DNA from: Paenibacillus mendelii
Lineage (GTDB): Bacteria > Bacillota > Bacilli > Paenibacillales > Paenibacillaceae
DNA length: 64,000 nucleotides
Assembly: GCF_024498075.1 (NCBI RefSeq)
Contig: NZ_JANHOF010000002.1
Coordinates: forward strand, 1 to 64,000
Direction: 5' to 3'
The position numbers and the translations under genes are program-made. Shown here in pieces: positions 27,643-36,845 of this stretch; position 1 is the first letter of the stretch, and each line of letters starts with the position of its first letter. A model generated the notes under the pieces. The model saw only the letters and a list, made by a program, of their open reading frames with translations. It searched no databases and had not been told where the DNA came from.

Positions 27643-28923
27643 TTATGCATGTAGAATCATTCCGTGCAGCACTCCTTTAATACGGGATTCAACATCGGAT
27701 GCAAAGGGGGCCGGATACCCGAACACATAACCGGAGCTGACGCTTTCATAGCCGCCTTCCTCGATCTGCGCCGCTGTAGGAACATAACCAATCATTCCGT
27801 TGCTGTAGCCAAGCGGCAGTATCTTTCCGGCAGCCATACGCTTGACCCATAGTCCGTATTCCACCACCATCTCTCCATTCATTCCCAGGAAAGAGAGCCC
27901 GTCAGCAAGCTTGAGCAGCTGTACCTTCAGAGCGGCACTGTCCTTATGCGGGAGTGAATCGGCTAGAAGCATGGCTTTCCATGCATCCACGAGCTCGCCT
28001 TCCTCTGTACCGTATCCTCCGAAGGGCAGTGGCCGGAACGGCAGCTCCACTTGTGCAACCCATCCTTCAATGATGGCCGGTTCCAGCCGCGTCATCGGGC
28101 TGTTCAAGATGCTCTGGACCGCCTCAGCGAGTAAGGCTCCGGATCTGGCGATGTCTTCTTCGTCTCCGCGATAGAACGCTCCGTCCTTGCTCAAGGCAGG
28201 GCGAATATCCCCGCAGAAGCCCTGAAGAAAACAGCTCACCCCCTCGCCCCATTCACGGTCCAGCAGCTCCATAGTCGCTCCGCAGAATTCCGATGTGACC
28301 CGGTTAGCGCCTGTAGTGGTCGGGTGGCAGGTGAAGTGGAACAACAGACCTTTCATTCTGCCGTCCTCCGTCAAGCATCGGATTACCGTAACCTCGTCAT
28401 CGCTCGCGCCCTCCGGGTTGGGCGCAAACTCAACAGTACCATGCGCAATCCTGCGGCGGTTAATCCCAATCCCTTCGCAAATACCGGTTCCCTTCTCCAG
28501 CGTTACAGCCTCCAGATTGGCATGCGCAGCTGCAATCGCCTGTTCTACCGCGCGTTCCAAGAAGGGGATATACTCAGCGGACATTACACCAACAAGCGGA
28601 CTGAATTCATCCGTCGTTTGAGGCCCGCCATGCGTATGGGAAGCGTGAAAGAATACATGCTCCGGAGCAATTCCCCACTGCGCTTGAATGCTGCTTTTCA
28701 ACACGTCTACATGCCTGGAGCCCCAAGTAATAAGATCGGCTTGAACAACCAGCGCTTGACGCTTCTGCCTTCCATCGCTTGCTTGCTGTTCAAATAGCCA
28801 TACCCGTACATACAAGGGCCTTGCTACCTCCTCATATACATCCCTGCGATCCGAAAAGCCCGCAAGCGGAACAGAAAAAGGCGGTGTAATATCCAGTTTG
28901 GCGGTACCGAGCATCAACTTCAT
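27643..28923 (-). CDS. Neutral/alkaline non-lysosomal ceramidase N-terminal domain protein
   Basis: 426 residues. GTAKLDITPPFSVPLAGFSDR, then HVFFHASHTHGGP (metal-binding His pair), FHFTCHPTTTG and FLQGFCGDIRP are the features of the neutral ceramidase N-terminal fold. True ceramidases are about 700 residues with a C-terminal Ig-like domain; this protein has only the catalytic part and no signal peptide, so it is likely a cytosolic amidohydrolase or carbohydrate enzyme rather than a ceramidase. It starts 25 nt after the DegT aminotransferase gene with AGGAGGG upstream and is cotranscribed. Confidence 0.85.
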   Translation of the reverse strand: MKLMLGTAKLDITPPFSVPLAGFSDRRDVYEEVARPLYVRVWLFEQQASDGRQKRQALVVQADLITWGSRHVDVLKSSIQAQWGIAPEHVFFHASHTHGGPQTTDEFSPLVGVMSAEYIPFLERAVEQAIAAAHANLEAVTLEKGTGICEGIGINRRRIAHGTVEFAPNPEGASDDEVTVIRCLTEDGRMKGLLFHFTCHPTTTGANRVTSEFCGATMELLDREWGEGVSCFLQGFCGDIRPALSKDGAFYRGDEEDIARSGALLAEAVQSILNSPMTRLEPAIIEGWVAQVELPFRPLPFGGYGTEEGELVDAWKAMLLADSLPHKDSAALKVQLLKLADGLSFLGMNGEMVVEYGLWVKRMAAGKILPLGYSNGMIGYVPTAAQIEEGGYESVSSGYVFGYPAPFASDVESRIKGVLHGMILHA

Positions 28924-28948
28924 CAGATAAGATCCCTCCTGTCATCAT

Positions 28949-30298
28949 TTAGTGGCGATTCGAAATGACAGCGGAGGATAAGTTCCATTTCCCCATCTGC
29001 TGCGGATTGCCTGGATCCATCTCCAGGAGCTCCTGATAGTGACCGATCACCTTGCGAAACGCCTGTACATATTCATCGATAATGCTCGCTTTGTCATGCT
29101 TGAACCAAGGAATCGCGAATACGCGGACATTCACATGCTCGGTTACATCCAGACTTCCCGCTTCGAATCTGACATCTCTGGCAGAATTCGCGATCCGCGT
29201 CGGTTTGCCGTGTCCGTATAGATCGGCATCATGGAATATAGGGTGCTGATGAAGAGGGAGATTGCATCCCGGATAGCAGCCGGCCGCCCCTTCTGCTTGA
29301 AGCGCTTCGCAGAAGCGTGTGATGGACAAGCCTCCTAATTCATCGCTGACGTAGAAACCATGCGGGCTGTACCAGCCTCCCATGCTGCTGCCCGAGCCGC
29401 TTGACGGCCGATGTGCGCGAATGCCCGGCAAGTCCTCCAGCTGATCCCAGAAATAATTCATCGCCTTATCAATCTGCGCAATACGCTGTTCATAATGCTT
29501 CAGCTGCACCCTTCCTACCGCGGAGCTCATCTGATGCATCCTGAACTTGTACCCCCCTAGCGGCAATCCCGCAAAGGGCTTCAGCTCCTCCGAAACGATA
29601 TGGGCGCCATATCTTTCATAGTGGCCGAAGGCAATTGCCCGTTCATAGATCTCGCGATCATTGGTGACCAGAATCCCTCCTTCGCCAATCGCAAACGACT
29701 TGCCGGTCATGAGTGACATCGCGCCGACATCGCCGATTGTCCCAAGCTTGCGCCCCTTATACAATCCGCCCTGAGCATGAGAAACATCCTCGATAACTTT
29801 CAGGTTATGCCTCCGCGCTATTTCCATAATCCGATCCATATCGGCCGGATAGCCCATATAATGAACCACGACGATCGCTTTCGTTCGTTCCGTAATGCGA
29901 TGCTCGATATCATCGGGATCCAAGCCCAGTGAATCCGCTTCCACATCGGCAAATACGGGTGTGCCTCCCAGGGAAAATACCTGCAGTGCGGTTGCCCAGT
30001 AGGTCAGGCTTGGACATATAATTTCATCCCCGACGCCGATCTTGCAGGCATACATGGCTGCATGGATCGAAGCCGTACCCGTATTGAAGGCCAGCGCAAA
30101 ATCCATCTTGAGCCAATCTGCAAACTCTTGCTCAAACTGCAGCGTTACATCGGTACCCGACATGTTTCCGCTGCGGAGTACAGCGAGAACAGCGGCTTCA
30201 TCCTCCTCGGTCACGATCGGCCATTTGAACATCTCATAATGGTCTGACCTGACGGCCGGATGGCCTCCGAATAGAGCTAATTTATCATGTGCACTCAT
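28949..30298 (-). CDS. DegT/DnrJ/EryC1/StrS family aminotransferase
   Basis: 449 residues. This is a PLP enzyme of the sugar-aminotransferase class: FNTGTASIHAAMYACKIGVGDEIICPSLTYWA (cofactor phosphate pocket), VVHYMGYPADMD, VIEDVSHAQGG, and the Schiff-base Lys in SLMTGKSFAIGEGG. Members transaminate keto-sugars or cyclitol ketones (for example inososes). Start ATG 30298 with GAGGAG 8 nt upstream. Neighbours are an AraC regulator upstream and the ceramidase-like gene downstream, suggesting a small catabolic or modification pathway for an amino sugar or aminocyclitol. That role is inference. Confidence 0.9.
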   Translation of the reverse strand: MSAHDKLALFGGHPAVRSDHYEMFKWPIVTEEDEAAVLAVLRSGNMSGTDVTLQFEQEFADWLKMDFALAFNTGTASIHAAMYACKIGVGDEIICPSLTYWATALQVFSLGGTPVFADVEADSLGLDPDDIEHRITERTKAIVVVHYMGYPADMDRIMEIARRHNLKVIEDVSHAQGGLYKGRKLGTIGDVGAMSLMTGKSFAIGEGGILVTNDREIYERAIAFGHYERYGAHIVSEELKPFAGLPLGGYKFRMHQMSSAVGRVQLKHYEQRIAQIDKAMNYFWDQLEDLPGIRAHRPSSGSGSSMGGWYSPHGFYVSDELGGLSITRFCEALQAEGAAGCYPGCNLPLHQHPIFHDADLYGHGKPTRIANSARDVRFEAGSLDVTEHVNVRVFAIPWFKHDKASIIDEYVQAFRKVIGHYQELLEMDPGNPQQMGKWNLSSAVISNRH

Positions 30299-30405
30299 GT
30301 CTACGTCTCCTCGCAATCCGATTTGATACGTAGATTGTAAGGGATAACCGGCTTCCGATCAGGTCAAATGTTATCGGTATCGTCTCAATATTTAGTCTGC
30401 TCCTG

Positions 30406-31317
30406 CTATAGTCCGGCCGTAGAATCAGACTCGTGTTGTTTGCTGCGATATTTGGACGGCGACATCCCCTTCTTCCGGAGAAATACACGGGAAAAGGTTT
30501 TAAAGGAGCTGTATCCGGCTTCCCCGGAAACCTCCAGAATGTTCATCCGGGTGGAAACCAGTAAGCTGCATGCCATTTCAATCCTTAGCTCATGCAAATA
30601 ATCCGTAAACGTCATGCCGGTTATTTTTTTGATCATTTTGCTTAGGTAGGGAGTGCTGACATCGAACTGCTGCGATAATCCGCCCAAGGACATATCCATT
30701 AGAAAATGGCTGTTTATATAATGAAGCACCTGCGTTATCTTGCTTCCTAGCAATCCTATATTCGAGTAGTTTAGAGGCTCCGCCCTGGAGTCCTTCCCTC
30801 GATCGCGGCCTTGGCTTCTTGCCAGTTCGATAAGAATCTCAACCAGCTTCGAGCGGATATAAGCGTGTCTGAACAGCCGGTCCGATTCAAAGTCCTTGAG
30901 TATTTCATGAAACAACCGTTCCACCAGATCGGTCTCGGTCTTATTTAATTGAAAGCTGGTATGTTGCTCCCGGCCGGAACCAAAGTAAAAATAACGCTTC
31001 AGTTCATATTCCATCCCGGATTCCAATAAGATGTCCATATCAAACATCAGACTGAATTTGGTGTAGGGCTGCCTTTCTACGATCCTTGTTTCGTGAATCC
31101 GGTGAGGCAGCTTGCAGATGACCGTTCCCCGCGAAGCCTTAATTATCTGCCCATCGACCACATCTAACGCGCTGCCCTGAACATAGAAGGATATTTCATA
31201 AAATTGATGGTGATGCGGAAGAACGGCGGTTAACTGTCCCGTTGTCAAATGCATAACAATAGGAAAGGGGACCGTCTCCTGCGTAAGACTGATTTCATTC
31301 GTCGGATATTTGGTCAA
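30406..31317 (-). CDS. AraC family regulator of aminotransferase operon
   Basis: 303 residues. The N-terminal cupin part (about 25-120; LPHHHQFYEISFYVQGSALDVVDGQII) binds a ligand, probably a sugar. The C-terminal double HTH (about 205-300) includes LGGLSQQFDVSTPYLSKMIKK and ILEVSGEAGYSSFKTFSRVFLRKKGMSPSKYR. Start is TTG 31317, with AAGGAGGTGG 9 nt upstream; a GTG further up overlaps that RBS. It lies 107 bp upstream of the DegT gene on the same strand and most likely controls it. Confidence 0.92.
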   Translation of the reverse strand: MTKYPTNEISLTQETVPFPIVMHLTTGQLTAVLPHHHQFYEISFYVQGSALDVVDGQIIKASRGTVICKLPHRIHETRIVERQPYTKFSLMFDMDILLESGMEYELKRYFYFGSGREQHTSFQLNKTETDLVERLFHEILKDFESDRLFRHAYIRSKLVEILIELARSQGRDRGKDSRAEPLNYSNIGLLGSKITQVLHYINSHFLMDMSLGGLSQQFDVSTPYLSKMIKKITGMTFTDYLHELRIEMACSLLVSTRMNILEVSGEAGYSSFKTFSRVFLRKKGMSPSKYRSKQHESDSTAGL

Positions 31318-31402
31318 AGGAGCCCACCTCCTTAGCGAATGCACGATTTGTCCATCATCTTATCACAACCCTGGGAATGCGAAAATATCGAGATATGGGC
31401 AT

Positions 31403-31430
31403 AAAAAAAATCCCCGACATGTCGGGGATT
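31403..31430 (-). terminator. Terminator of cold shock gene
   Basis: The perfect palindrome TCCCCGACATGTCGGGGA (31411-31428), followed on the minus strand by a run of eight T. Confidence 0.9.
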
Positions 31431-31481
31431 TTATATGCGCTACTACACTTGTTTATAAGATTGATCGGTCTAACCGTGCTC

Positions 31482-31679
31482 TTACAACTTCGTGACGTTA
31501 GCTGCTTGTGCTCCGCGGTTACCTTGAGTAATATCAAATTCAACCGCTTGACCTTCATCCAAGGACTTGAAACCATCGCCTTGAATAGCAGAGTAATGAA
31601 CGAATACGTCTTCTCCGTTCTCTACTTGGATAAAGCCGTAGCCTTTCTCTGCATTAAACCACTTAACTGTTCCTTTCAA
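31482..31679 (-). CDS. Cold shock protein, CspA/CspB family
   Basis: 65 residues, a single OB-fold domain. RNP1 is KGYGFIQV and RNP2 is DVFVHYSAI, the RNA-binding faces. Acts as an RNA chaperone. The initiator is TTG (31679), with AGGAGG 8 nt upstream. Its predicted 5' untranslated region is only about 40 nt, much shorter than the long thermosensor leader of E. coli cspA, so this copy may not be cold-induced by that mechanism. Confidence 0.97.
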   Translation of the reverse strand: MKGTVKWFNAEKGYGFIQVENGEDVFVHYSAIQGDGFKSLDEGQAVEFDITQGNRGAQAANVTKL

Positions 31680-31725
31680 ATGAACAACCTCCTAAAATAA
31701 CCGCCGTTGAACGACGAGTATCCCA

Positions 31726-31754
31726 ATTATACAACTACTGGGTATTAATTGCAA
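31726..31754 (-). promoter_or_regulatory. Promoter of cold shock gene
   Basis: Minus strand TTGCAA (31749-31754), 17-nt spacer, TATAAT (31726-31731). Confidence 0.75.
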
Positions 31755-32447
31755 TTAAAGCTTTATTTTCAATCCGTGTATGGAACCTGGAATAAAGGGC
31801 AGCCGGCTTTGGAATAACTCCGGTCGGCCGCCATGCTTGCGGATCTCCTCCATTATATGTTCCATCTGCGGATATGGATCCAGCCTAAGTGAAATTAATG
31901 GGTAGATAAGGACGGTTCCGCGGCTCACCCGCATCATCTCGCGCACGGAATCCAAATGGAATTGTTCATTGAATTGATCGGCATATAGAAATAGAAAATG
32001 GCTGCAGAGCACAAGATCGAACCGGCCGTCTTCGAACGGAAGCTTGGGTAAACCGCCCGGGATATAACATTCACGCCCTCTTATGTCAGCAGCATGCGAG
32101 GCGAATCGCTGGAGCGAAGCCTCTCTGCCGGCGCGGTGCCGCTCTAAATCACCGTAATACGTCCAGTCGTAATGCTCTGTAAGACCGGCCAGCTTCCTAG
32201 TTGACGTCTCGATCTCCGCTTCAGCTTCTGCAATCCAGTGCTCGAAGTCCCCCTTGTATCTGGGGTCTACAGCATATGCCGCATATCCTCGCTCTCTGGC
32301 CTCCGCCGTAAACGACGAACCGCCGCCCGCGATATCCAGCGTCTCCCCCTGCGCTAGCTCATCCTCCAGAAGATTGAACATTCTTACATACTCTTCATAA
32401 CTCCGGCATGTCATTGCCACACCAATTTGCTCGTACGCTCGTTTCAT
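31755..32447 (-). CDS. Class I SAM-dependent methyltransferase
   Basis: 230 residues. The SAM-binding loop is LDIAGGGSSF (about 37-46), followed by the acidic strand AYAVDPRY and the post-II motif LPFEDGRFDLVLCSHFLFLY. The substrate is not recognisable. Its 3' end abuts the csp promoter (stop at 31755, -35 at 31754). The RBS GGAGGAGAG lies just upstream of the ATG. Confidence 0.87.
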   Translation of the reverse strand: MKRAYEQIGVAMTCRSYEEYVRMFNLLEDELAQGETLDIAGGGSSFTAEARERGYAAYAVDPRYKGDFEHWIAEAEAEIETSTRKLAGLTEHYDWTYYGDLERHRAGREASLQRFASHAADIRGRECYIPGGLPKLPFEDGRFDLVLCSHFLFLYADQFNEQFHLDSVREMMRVSRGTVLIYPLISLRLDPYPQMEHIMEEIRKHGGRPELFQSRLPFIPGSIHGLKIKL

Positions 32448-32573
32448 CGCACTCTCTCCTCCGCTCGTCTCAGCTCTTCTCCATTCCAGCCTTCTGCGAA
32501 TCCGAATGGCTCCCCCGTAGCGCTAATATATGTATGCCTAACTGGGATTTCCACATTTTAACATAGGATCAAG

Positions 32574-32603
32574 TTGATTTCTACCCCCTCTTATCGCTAT
32601 GAT
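32574..32603 (+). promoter_or_regulatory. Promoter of 77-aa protein gene
   Basis: TTGATT (32574-32579), 18-nt spacer, TATGAT (32598-32603). Confidence 0.5.
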
Positions 32604-32643
32604 TGTAAGGATATGATGAACGATAAATGGAGGTCAAAATCAA

Positions 32644-32877
32644 ATGTTCAAGAAGCATCAAATTTATAAAACCGACAAATACAATATGCTTACCGTCGAG
32701 GTACAAGGTAAAACGTTGATCGTACGGGAAATCTCCGATCAATGGGGCGAGGAATGCCATACGTTCGTAAGCCGACCGCAGATGCTCCACTGGGCAGAGA
32801 ACCGCTTCCGTCCACAGGACTTTGTCGGCCGCGAAGAAGAACTGCAATCCATTATGGAAGGTTTCCGAGCTATATAA
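32644..32877 (+). CDS. Hypothetical small protein (77 aa)
   Basis: 77 residues, soluble: MFKKHQIYKTDKYNMLTVEV followed by KTLIVREISDQWGEECHTFVS and a helical end. TGGAGGTC lies 9 nt ahead of the ATG and a promoter is visible upstream. No family recognised; the alternating beta-type pattern suggests a small folded domain. Confidence 0.7.
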   Translation: MFKKHQIYKTDKYNMLTVEVQGKTLIVREISDQWGEECHTFVSRPQMLHWAENRFRPQDFVGREEELQSIMEGFRAI

Positions 32878-32967
32878 GCGCGCCTTAAAGCAGGAATAAT
32901 CATCCAAACAGCGAACATAAGAAGTACAGGACCTGCATAGGTTTTGCGGAGGGAGCGTAAAAGTCCG

Positions 32968-33147
32968 TTGGATACAACTGCTACTATTATTTTTATCATC
33001 TCCTCGTTTGCCCTTGGCGTCATCGTCATCATGCAGCGAGACAGAGTTCCTGTGCATTTGCGCAGATGGATCGCGCTTTCTTCCATCGTGTTCATTGCAT
33101 TCGCTTTTTTCCTTATTGTTTACAGTTTGGCAACTATGGGGTCATAA
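32968..33147 (+). CDS. Hypothetical membrane protein (59 aa)
   Basis: 59 residues with two membrane spans (about 5-22 and 36-55) joined by a basic loop MQRDRVPVHLRRW. The initiator is TTG at 32968 with GGAGGGAG upstream; the frame opens earlier but that part contains the RBS. It lies about 90 bp after the 77-aa gene and about 40 bp before the pepF frame. Function unknown. Confidence 0.6.
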   Translation: MDTTATIIFIISSFALGVIVIMQRDRVPVHLRRWIALSSIVFIAFAFFLIVYSLATMGS

Positions 33148-33327
33148 TGAGGACGTAACCGGGTCAAACTAGGGGCAAATCTAAAATTGGAGCGTGATTC
33201 CATTTTGAAATGGCTTTCCCTTCTTTTGTCCCTGTCCCTGCTGCCAAGCGCTGCTCTGCTACCGAATCACAAGGCGACATCTGCCGCAGCGGCCTCATCC
33301 ACTATATATCAACCGAGGAGGATACCG

Positions 33328-35118
33328 ATGAATCAATTACCGAAACGATCCGAAACCGCTGCTGAGCACAGCTGGAAGCTGGAAGATTTGTTCGCCAGCC
33401 AGTCCGCTTGGGACAAAGAGTTTGCAGAAGCGAAGGAACAGATGAAGCAGGTTGCCGCATTCCAAGGTAAGCTGGCAGACCCGAATCAACTGAAGGCTTG
33501 CTTCGAGCTTGAAGACGACCTGTCCCTTCACGTTGAACGGCTGTATGTGTATGCCAATATGAAGCACCACGAGGATATGGCCGACCCTACCTATCAGGCC
33601 CTCTCCGATAAATCCAAGAAGCTGTCCGTCGAAACAGGTGAAGCCCTATCCTTTGTAACGCCTGAAGTGCTCAGCTTGTCCGATACAGATCTGGAATCGT
33701 TCATAACGAATCCGGAGCTGGCCAAGTACCGCCAAACCCTGGAAGAGATGCGCCGCCAGAAAGCCCACGTGCTGTCCAAAGCGGAAGAAGCCCTGCTCGC
33801 GCAGGTAGGCAATATTAGCCAATCCGCAAGCACGGTTTACAGCATGTTAAACAATGCCGATATGAAATTTCCGAAGGTGAAGGACGAGAACGGCGAGGAA
33901 GTCGAGCTGACTCACGGCCGCTACATACAGTTTCTGGAGAGCAAGGACCGCGATGTACGGAGCGCCGCATTCAAGGCCATGTATGAAACATACGGTAAGC
34001 TTAAGAATACGATCGCATCTACGTTAAACGCCAATGTGACGAAAAATATATTTTACTCCCGCGCACGCAAGTATCCGTCTGCCCTGGAGATGTCGTTATA
34101 CGGCGACAATATCCCGAAGAGCGTGTATACCAATCTAATCGATACGATTCACAAATACCTGCCGCTTATGCACCGTTACATGGAGCTCCGCAAAAAGCTC
34201 ATGAAGGTCGATGAGCTCCATATGTACGACCTGTTTGCGCCGCTTGTTGAAGAGTATAAGATGGACATCAGTTTCGAAGAGGCCAAACAGACAGTGAAGG
34301 AAAGCCTGAAGCCGCTTGGCGAGGACTACTTGAATGTACTGCAGCAGGGCTTCACCGACGGCTGGATCGATATTTATGAGAATGAAGGCAAGCGAAGCGG
34401 CGCTTACAGCTGGGGGGCATACGGCACCCATCCTTATGTGCTGCTGAACCATAAAGACAATCTGAACAGCATGTTTACGTTGACTCACGAGATGGGCCAT
34501 GCGCTGCATTCCTACTACTCCGACAGTAATCAAGACTATCGTGACGCACAGTATACGATCTTCTTGGCCGAAGTAGCTTCCACGCTCAACGAGGCGCTGC
34601 TGATGGATTATATGCTGAACAAGTCCACAGATGCGAAGGAAAAAATGTATTTGCTGACGTACTATGCCGACCAATTCCGGACGACCGTTTTCCGTCAAAC
34701 CATGTTTGCGGAGTTCGAGAAAATCATTCATGAGAAGGCCGAGAGCGGCGATTCGCTCACGCCGCAAGAGCTTAGCAAAATCTACTACGACCTTAACGTC
34801 CTCTACTATGGACCAGGCATGGCCATGGACAAAGATATCGAGATGGAATGGGCGCGTATTCCGCACTTCTATACAAGCTTCTACGTGTATAAATATGCGA
34901 CGGGCTTCTCGGCAGCGACCAGCTTCTCGAAGCAAATCCTCGAGGAAGGCGCGCCGGCAGTGGAACGCTATCTGGGCTTCCTGAAGAGCGGCGGAAGCGA
35001 CTTCTCCATCAATATCTTGAAGAAGGCCGGCGTCGATATGTCCACGCCGGAGCCGATCGAGCAGGCGATGAGCGTCTTCGAAGATCTGATCAGCCAGATG
35101 GAGCAATTAACCAAGTAA
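33328..35118 (+). CDS. pepF: Oligoendopeptidase F (M3 family metallopeptidase)
   Basis: 596 residues from the ATG at 33328, which has a strong GAGGAGG 6 nt upstream and gives the usual cytosolic PepF length. The zinc site is LTHEMGHALHSYY (HExxH) with the third ligand in LAEVASTLNEALL. The enzyme degrades peptides of roughly 6-17 residues and is linked to peptide recycling and pheromone turnover. Odd point: the reading frame stays open for another 47 codons upstream and these encode a signal-peptide-like segment (see findings). A long terminator follows. Confidence 0.95.
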   Translation: MNQLPKRSETAAEHSWKLEDLFASQSAWDKEFAEAKEQMKQVAAFQGKLADPNQLKACFELEDDLSLHVERLYVYANMKHHEDMADPTYQALSDKSKKLSVETGEALSFVTPEVLSLSDTDLESFITNPELAKYRQTLEEMRRQKAHVLSKAEEALLAQVGNISQSASTVYSMLNNADMKFPKVKDENGEEVELTHGRYIQFLESKDRDVRSAAFKAMYETYGKLKNTIASTLNANVTKNIFYSRARKYPSALEMSLYGDNIPKSVYTNLIDTIHKYLPLMHRYMELRKKLMKVDELHMYDLFAPLVEEYKMDISFEEAKQTVKESLKPLGEDYLNVLQQGFTDGWIDIYENEGKRSGAYSWGAYGTHPYVLLNHKDNLNSMFTLTHEMGHALHSYYSDSNQDYRDAQYTIFLAEVASTLNEALLMDYMLNKSTDAKEKMYLLTYYADQFRTTVFRQTMFAEFEKIIHEKAESGDSLTPQELSKIYYDLNVLYYGPGMAMDKDIEMEWARIPHFYTSFYVYKYATGFSAATSFSKQILEEGAPAVERYLGFLKSGGSDFSINILKKAGVDMSTPEPIEQAMSVFEDLISQMEQLTK

Positions 35119-35158
35119 TATTCAAGCTTCGTTATCAACGAAGCCCGCGGGTACTACG

Positions 35159-35213
35159 ACAAGACCACTTTGCCATGGACATGGATGTCCGGACAAAGTG
35201 GTCTTATTTTTTC
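35159..35213 (+). terminator. Terminator of pepF
   Basis: AAGACCACTTTG (35161-35172) pairs with CAAAGTGGTCTT (35194-35205), then ATTTTTTC. Confidence 0.85.
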
Positions 35214-35221
35214 TTGCCCGT

Positions 35222-35785
35222 TCATTGCTCCTTCTCATAGCAAAAGCAGCTCTCTACGTGGTCGTTCACCATGCCGATCGCCTGCATGAAGGCATAGCAG
35301 ATCGTGCTGCCGACGAATTTGAAGCCGCGCTTCTTGAGATCCTTGCTCATGGCATCCGAAATGCTGGTTTGCGCCGGTACATCCTTCAGCTCTTGCCAGC
35401 GATTGCGGATAGGCTTGCCTTCTACAAAGCTCCAAATATAACGGTCGAAGGTGCCGAACTCTTCTCTGACGCGTATGAATGCACGAGCGTTGCCAATGGT
35501 CGAGGCAATCTTCAGCCGATTGCGAATAATCCCTTCATTTAGCAGGAGCTCGTCCGCTTTCGCATCGTCATACGCCGCAACCTTCTCAAAGTCGAAGTCG
35601 TCGAACGCTTGCCGGTAGGTTTCCCGTTTCTTGAGCACGGTGTACCAGCTCAACCCGGCTTGTGCGCCTTCCAGCGTTATCATCTCGAACAGCTTCTGAT
35701 CGTCGTGTACGGGCACGCCCCACTCCTTATCGTGGTAGGCAATATATAATGGATCCTCATTCACCCAGCCGCATCTTATGTTCAT
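35222..35785 (-). CDS. tag: DNA-3-methyladenine glycosylase I
   Basis: 187 residues. Removes 3-methyladenine from alkylated DNA. The zinc site is conserved: Cys4 in MNIRCGW, His in YHDKEWGVP, and the C-terminal NDHVESCFCY. The motif EGAQAGLSWYTVLKKRE is the helix-hairpin-helix region holding the binding pocket. Start ATG 35785 with GGAGGGGG 6 nt upstream. Converges on pepF. Confidence 0.96.
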   Translation of the reverse strand: MNIRCGWVNEDPLYIAYHDKEWGVPVHDDQKLFEMITLEGAQAGLSWYTVLKKRETYRQAFDDFDFEKVAAYDDAKADELLLNEGIIRNRLKIASTIGNARAFIRVREEFGTFDRYIWSFVEGKPIRNRWQELKDVPAQTSISDAMSKDLKKRGFKFVGSTICYAFMQAIGMVNDHVESCFCYEKEQ

Positions 35786-35911
35786 GTATCCCCCTCCAGC
35801 ATTATGTATAAGAACATAAGTTCTTATCACTTCACTATACCACTACCGCTTCTATTGAACAAGACGAACAAGCAGCGCATCAGGAAACATTCGGATTCTA
35901 TAAAAGATTAA

Positions 35912-35946
35912 CAAAAACCGCGAACCCGATCCGGGCACGCGGCTTT
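35912..35946 (-). terminator. Terminator of the ABC export operon
   Basis: Minus strand GCCGCG ... CGCGG with an inner CCCGATCCGGG stem, then TTTTTGTT. Confidence 0.75.
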
Positions 35947-35957
35947 GCTGTCTAGCT

Positions 35958-36842
35958 TTACTCCTCCGGCGGATAGAGGACAATTCGTCCTTCCTCCATT
36001 TCAACGCGGACTTTATTCTTTTCTTTAAACTCGTCTGCCTGCAAATAGGATGATGGGATCTGGAGTCTGCCCGCTTTGTCAATAACAGCATACTCGACAT
36101 GGCTTTCTGTATCTTCCTCAATTCCAACGCCGCTCTCGAGAGCCGCGAGCTCCTCCGCATACGACTGACGGCGAATCATCTCTGCGGATGTCTTCCCATC
36201 GCGGATCGCCACGACGCGGTCCACCTTGCGCGCAAGCAAGGGATCATGGGTCACGATGACAATTGTGATGCCGATCTTGTGGTTCAGCTCGCGGAACAGA
36301 TCGAGAATTTGATTGGACATCTTCGTATCGAGCGAGCCGGTAGGCTCATCTGCCAGCAGCAGCTTCGGTTCGTTGGCGAGCGCAATAGCGATCGCGACGC
36401 GCTGCTGCTCGCCGCCCGACAGCTCGCTGAGCCTGTTCTTGACGCGATGGCTTAGTCCCACCGCGTCGAGCAACTCGAGCGCGCGAAGCTTCTTCCGACG
36501 TCCCTTTAGCAGAATAGGCAGCTCTACGTTCTCCTGTGCCGTCAGGTAAGGGATCAGGTTACGTGAATTGCTCTGCCAGACGAAGCCGACGGATTCGCGC
36601 TTGTATTTCACCAGATCCCGTTCCGAAAACTTCAGGAGATCCTTCCCATCCACAGTCAATGTGCCTGCAGAAGGTTTATCCAGACCGCCAAGCATATTGA
36701 GCAGCGTCGACTTCCCGCTGCCGCTGTTGCCGATAATCGCCATCAGCTCGCCGGGCTCGACATGCAGGTCAAGCCCCTGGAGCGCAACAACTTCGAGATC
36801 GTCGGACTTGTATATCTTGACGAGACCGTCGCAGTGTATCAT
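35958..36842 (-). CDS. ABC transporter ATPase with C-terminal AbrB-like domain
   Basis: 294 residues. The LolD/MacB-type ATPase (1-225) has Walker A GNSGSGKST, the signature [12 protein letters not shown], Walker [13 protein letters not shown] and the switch His in VTHDP. The last ~45 residues (YAVIDKAGRLQIPSSYLQADEFKEKNKVRVE) match a SpoVT/AbrB swapped-hairpin domain, normally a DNA-binding module, here probably used for oligomerisation or regulation. It is the last gene of a four-gene operon, 3 nt after the FtsX permease gene, with GGGGGAGG overlapping that gene's end. Confidence 0.88.
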   Translation of the reverse strand: MIHCDGLVKIYKSDDLEVVALQGLDLHVEPGELMAIIGNSGSGKSTLLNMLGGLDKPSAGTLTVDGKDLLKFSERDLVKYKRESVGFVWQSNSRNLIPYLTAQENVELPILLKGRRKKLRALELLDAVGLSHRVKNRLSELSGGEQQRVAIAIALANEPKLLLADEPTGSLDTKMSNQILDLFRELNHKIGITIVIVTHDPLLARKVDRVVAIRDGKTSAEMIRRQSYAEELAALESGVGIEEDTESHVEYAVIDKAGRLQIPSSYLQADEFKEKNKVRVEMEEGRIVLYPPEE

Positions 36843-36845
36843 GGG

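Noticed and set aside
34135-35106. 323-codon frame antisense to pepF
   Set aside because: Shadow of a strongly coding gene; His/Val/Leu-rich nonsense composition and no start signal.
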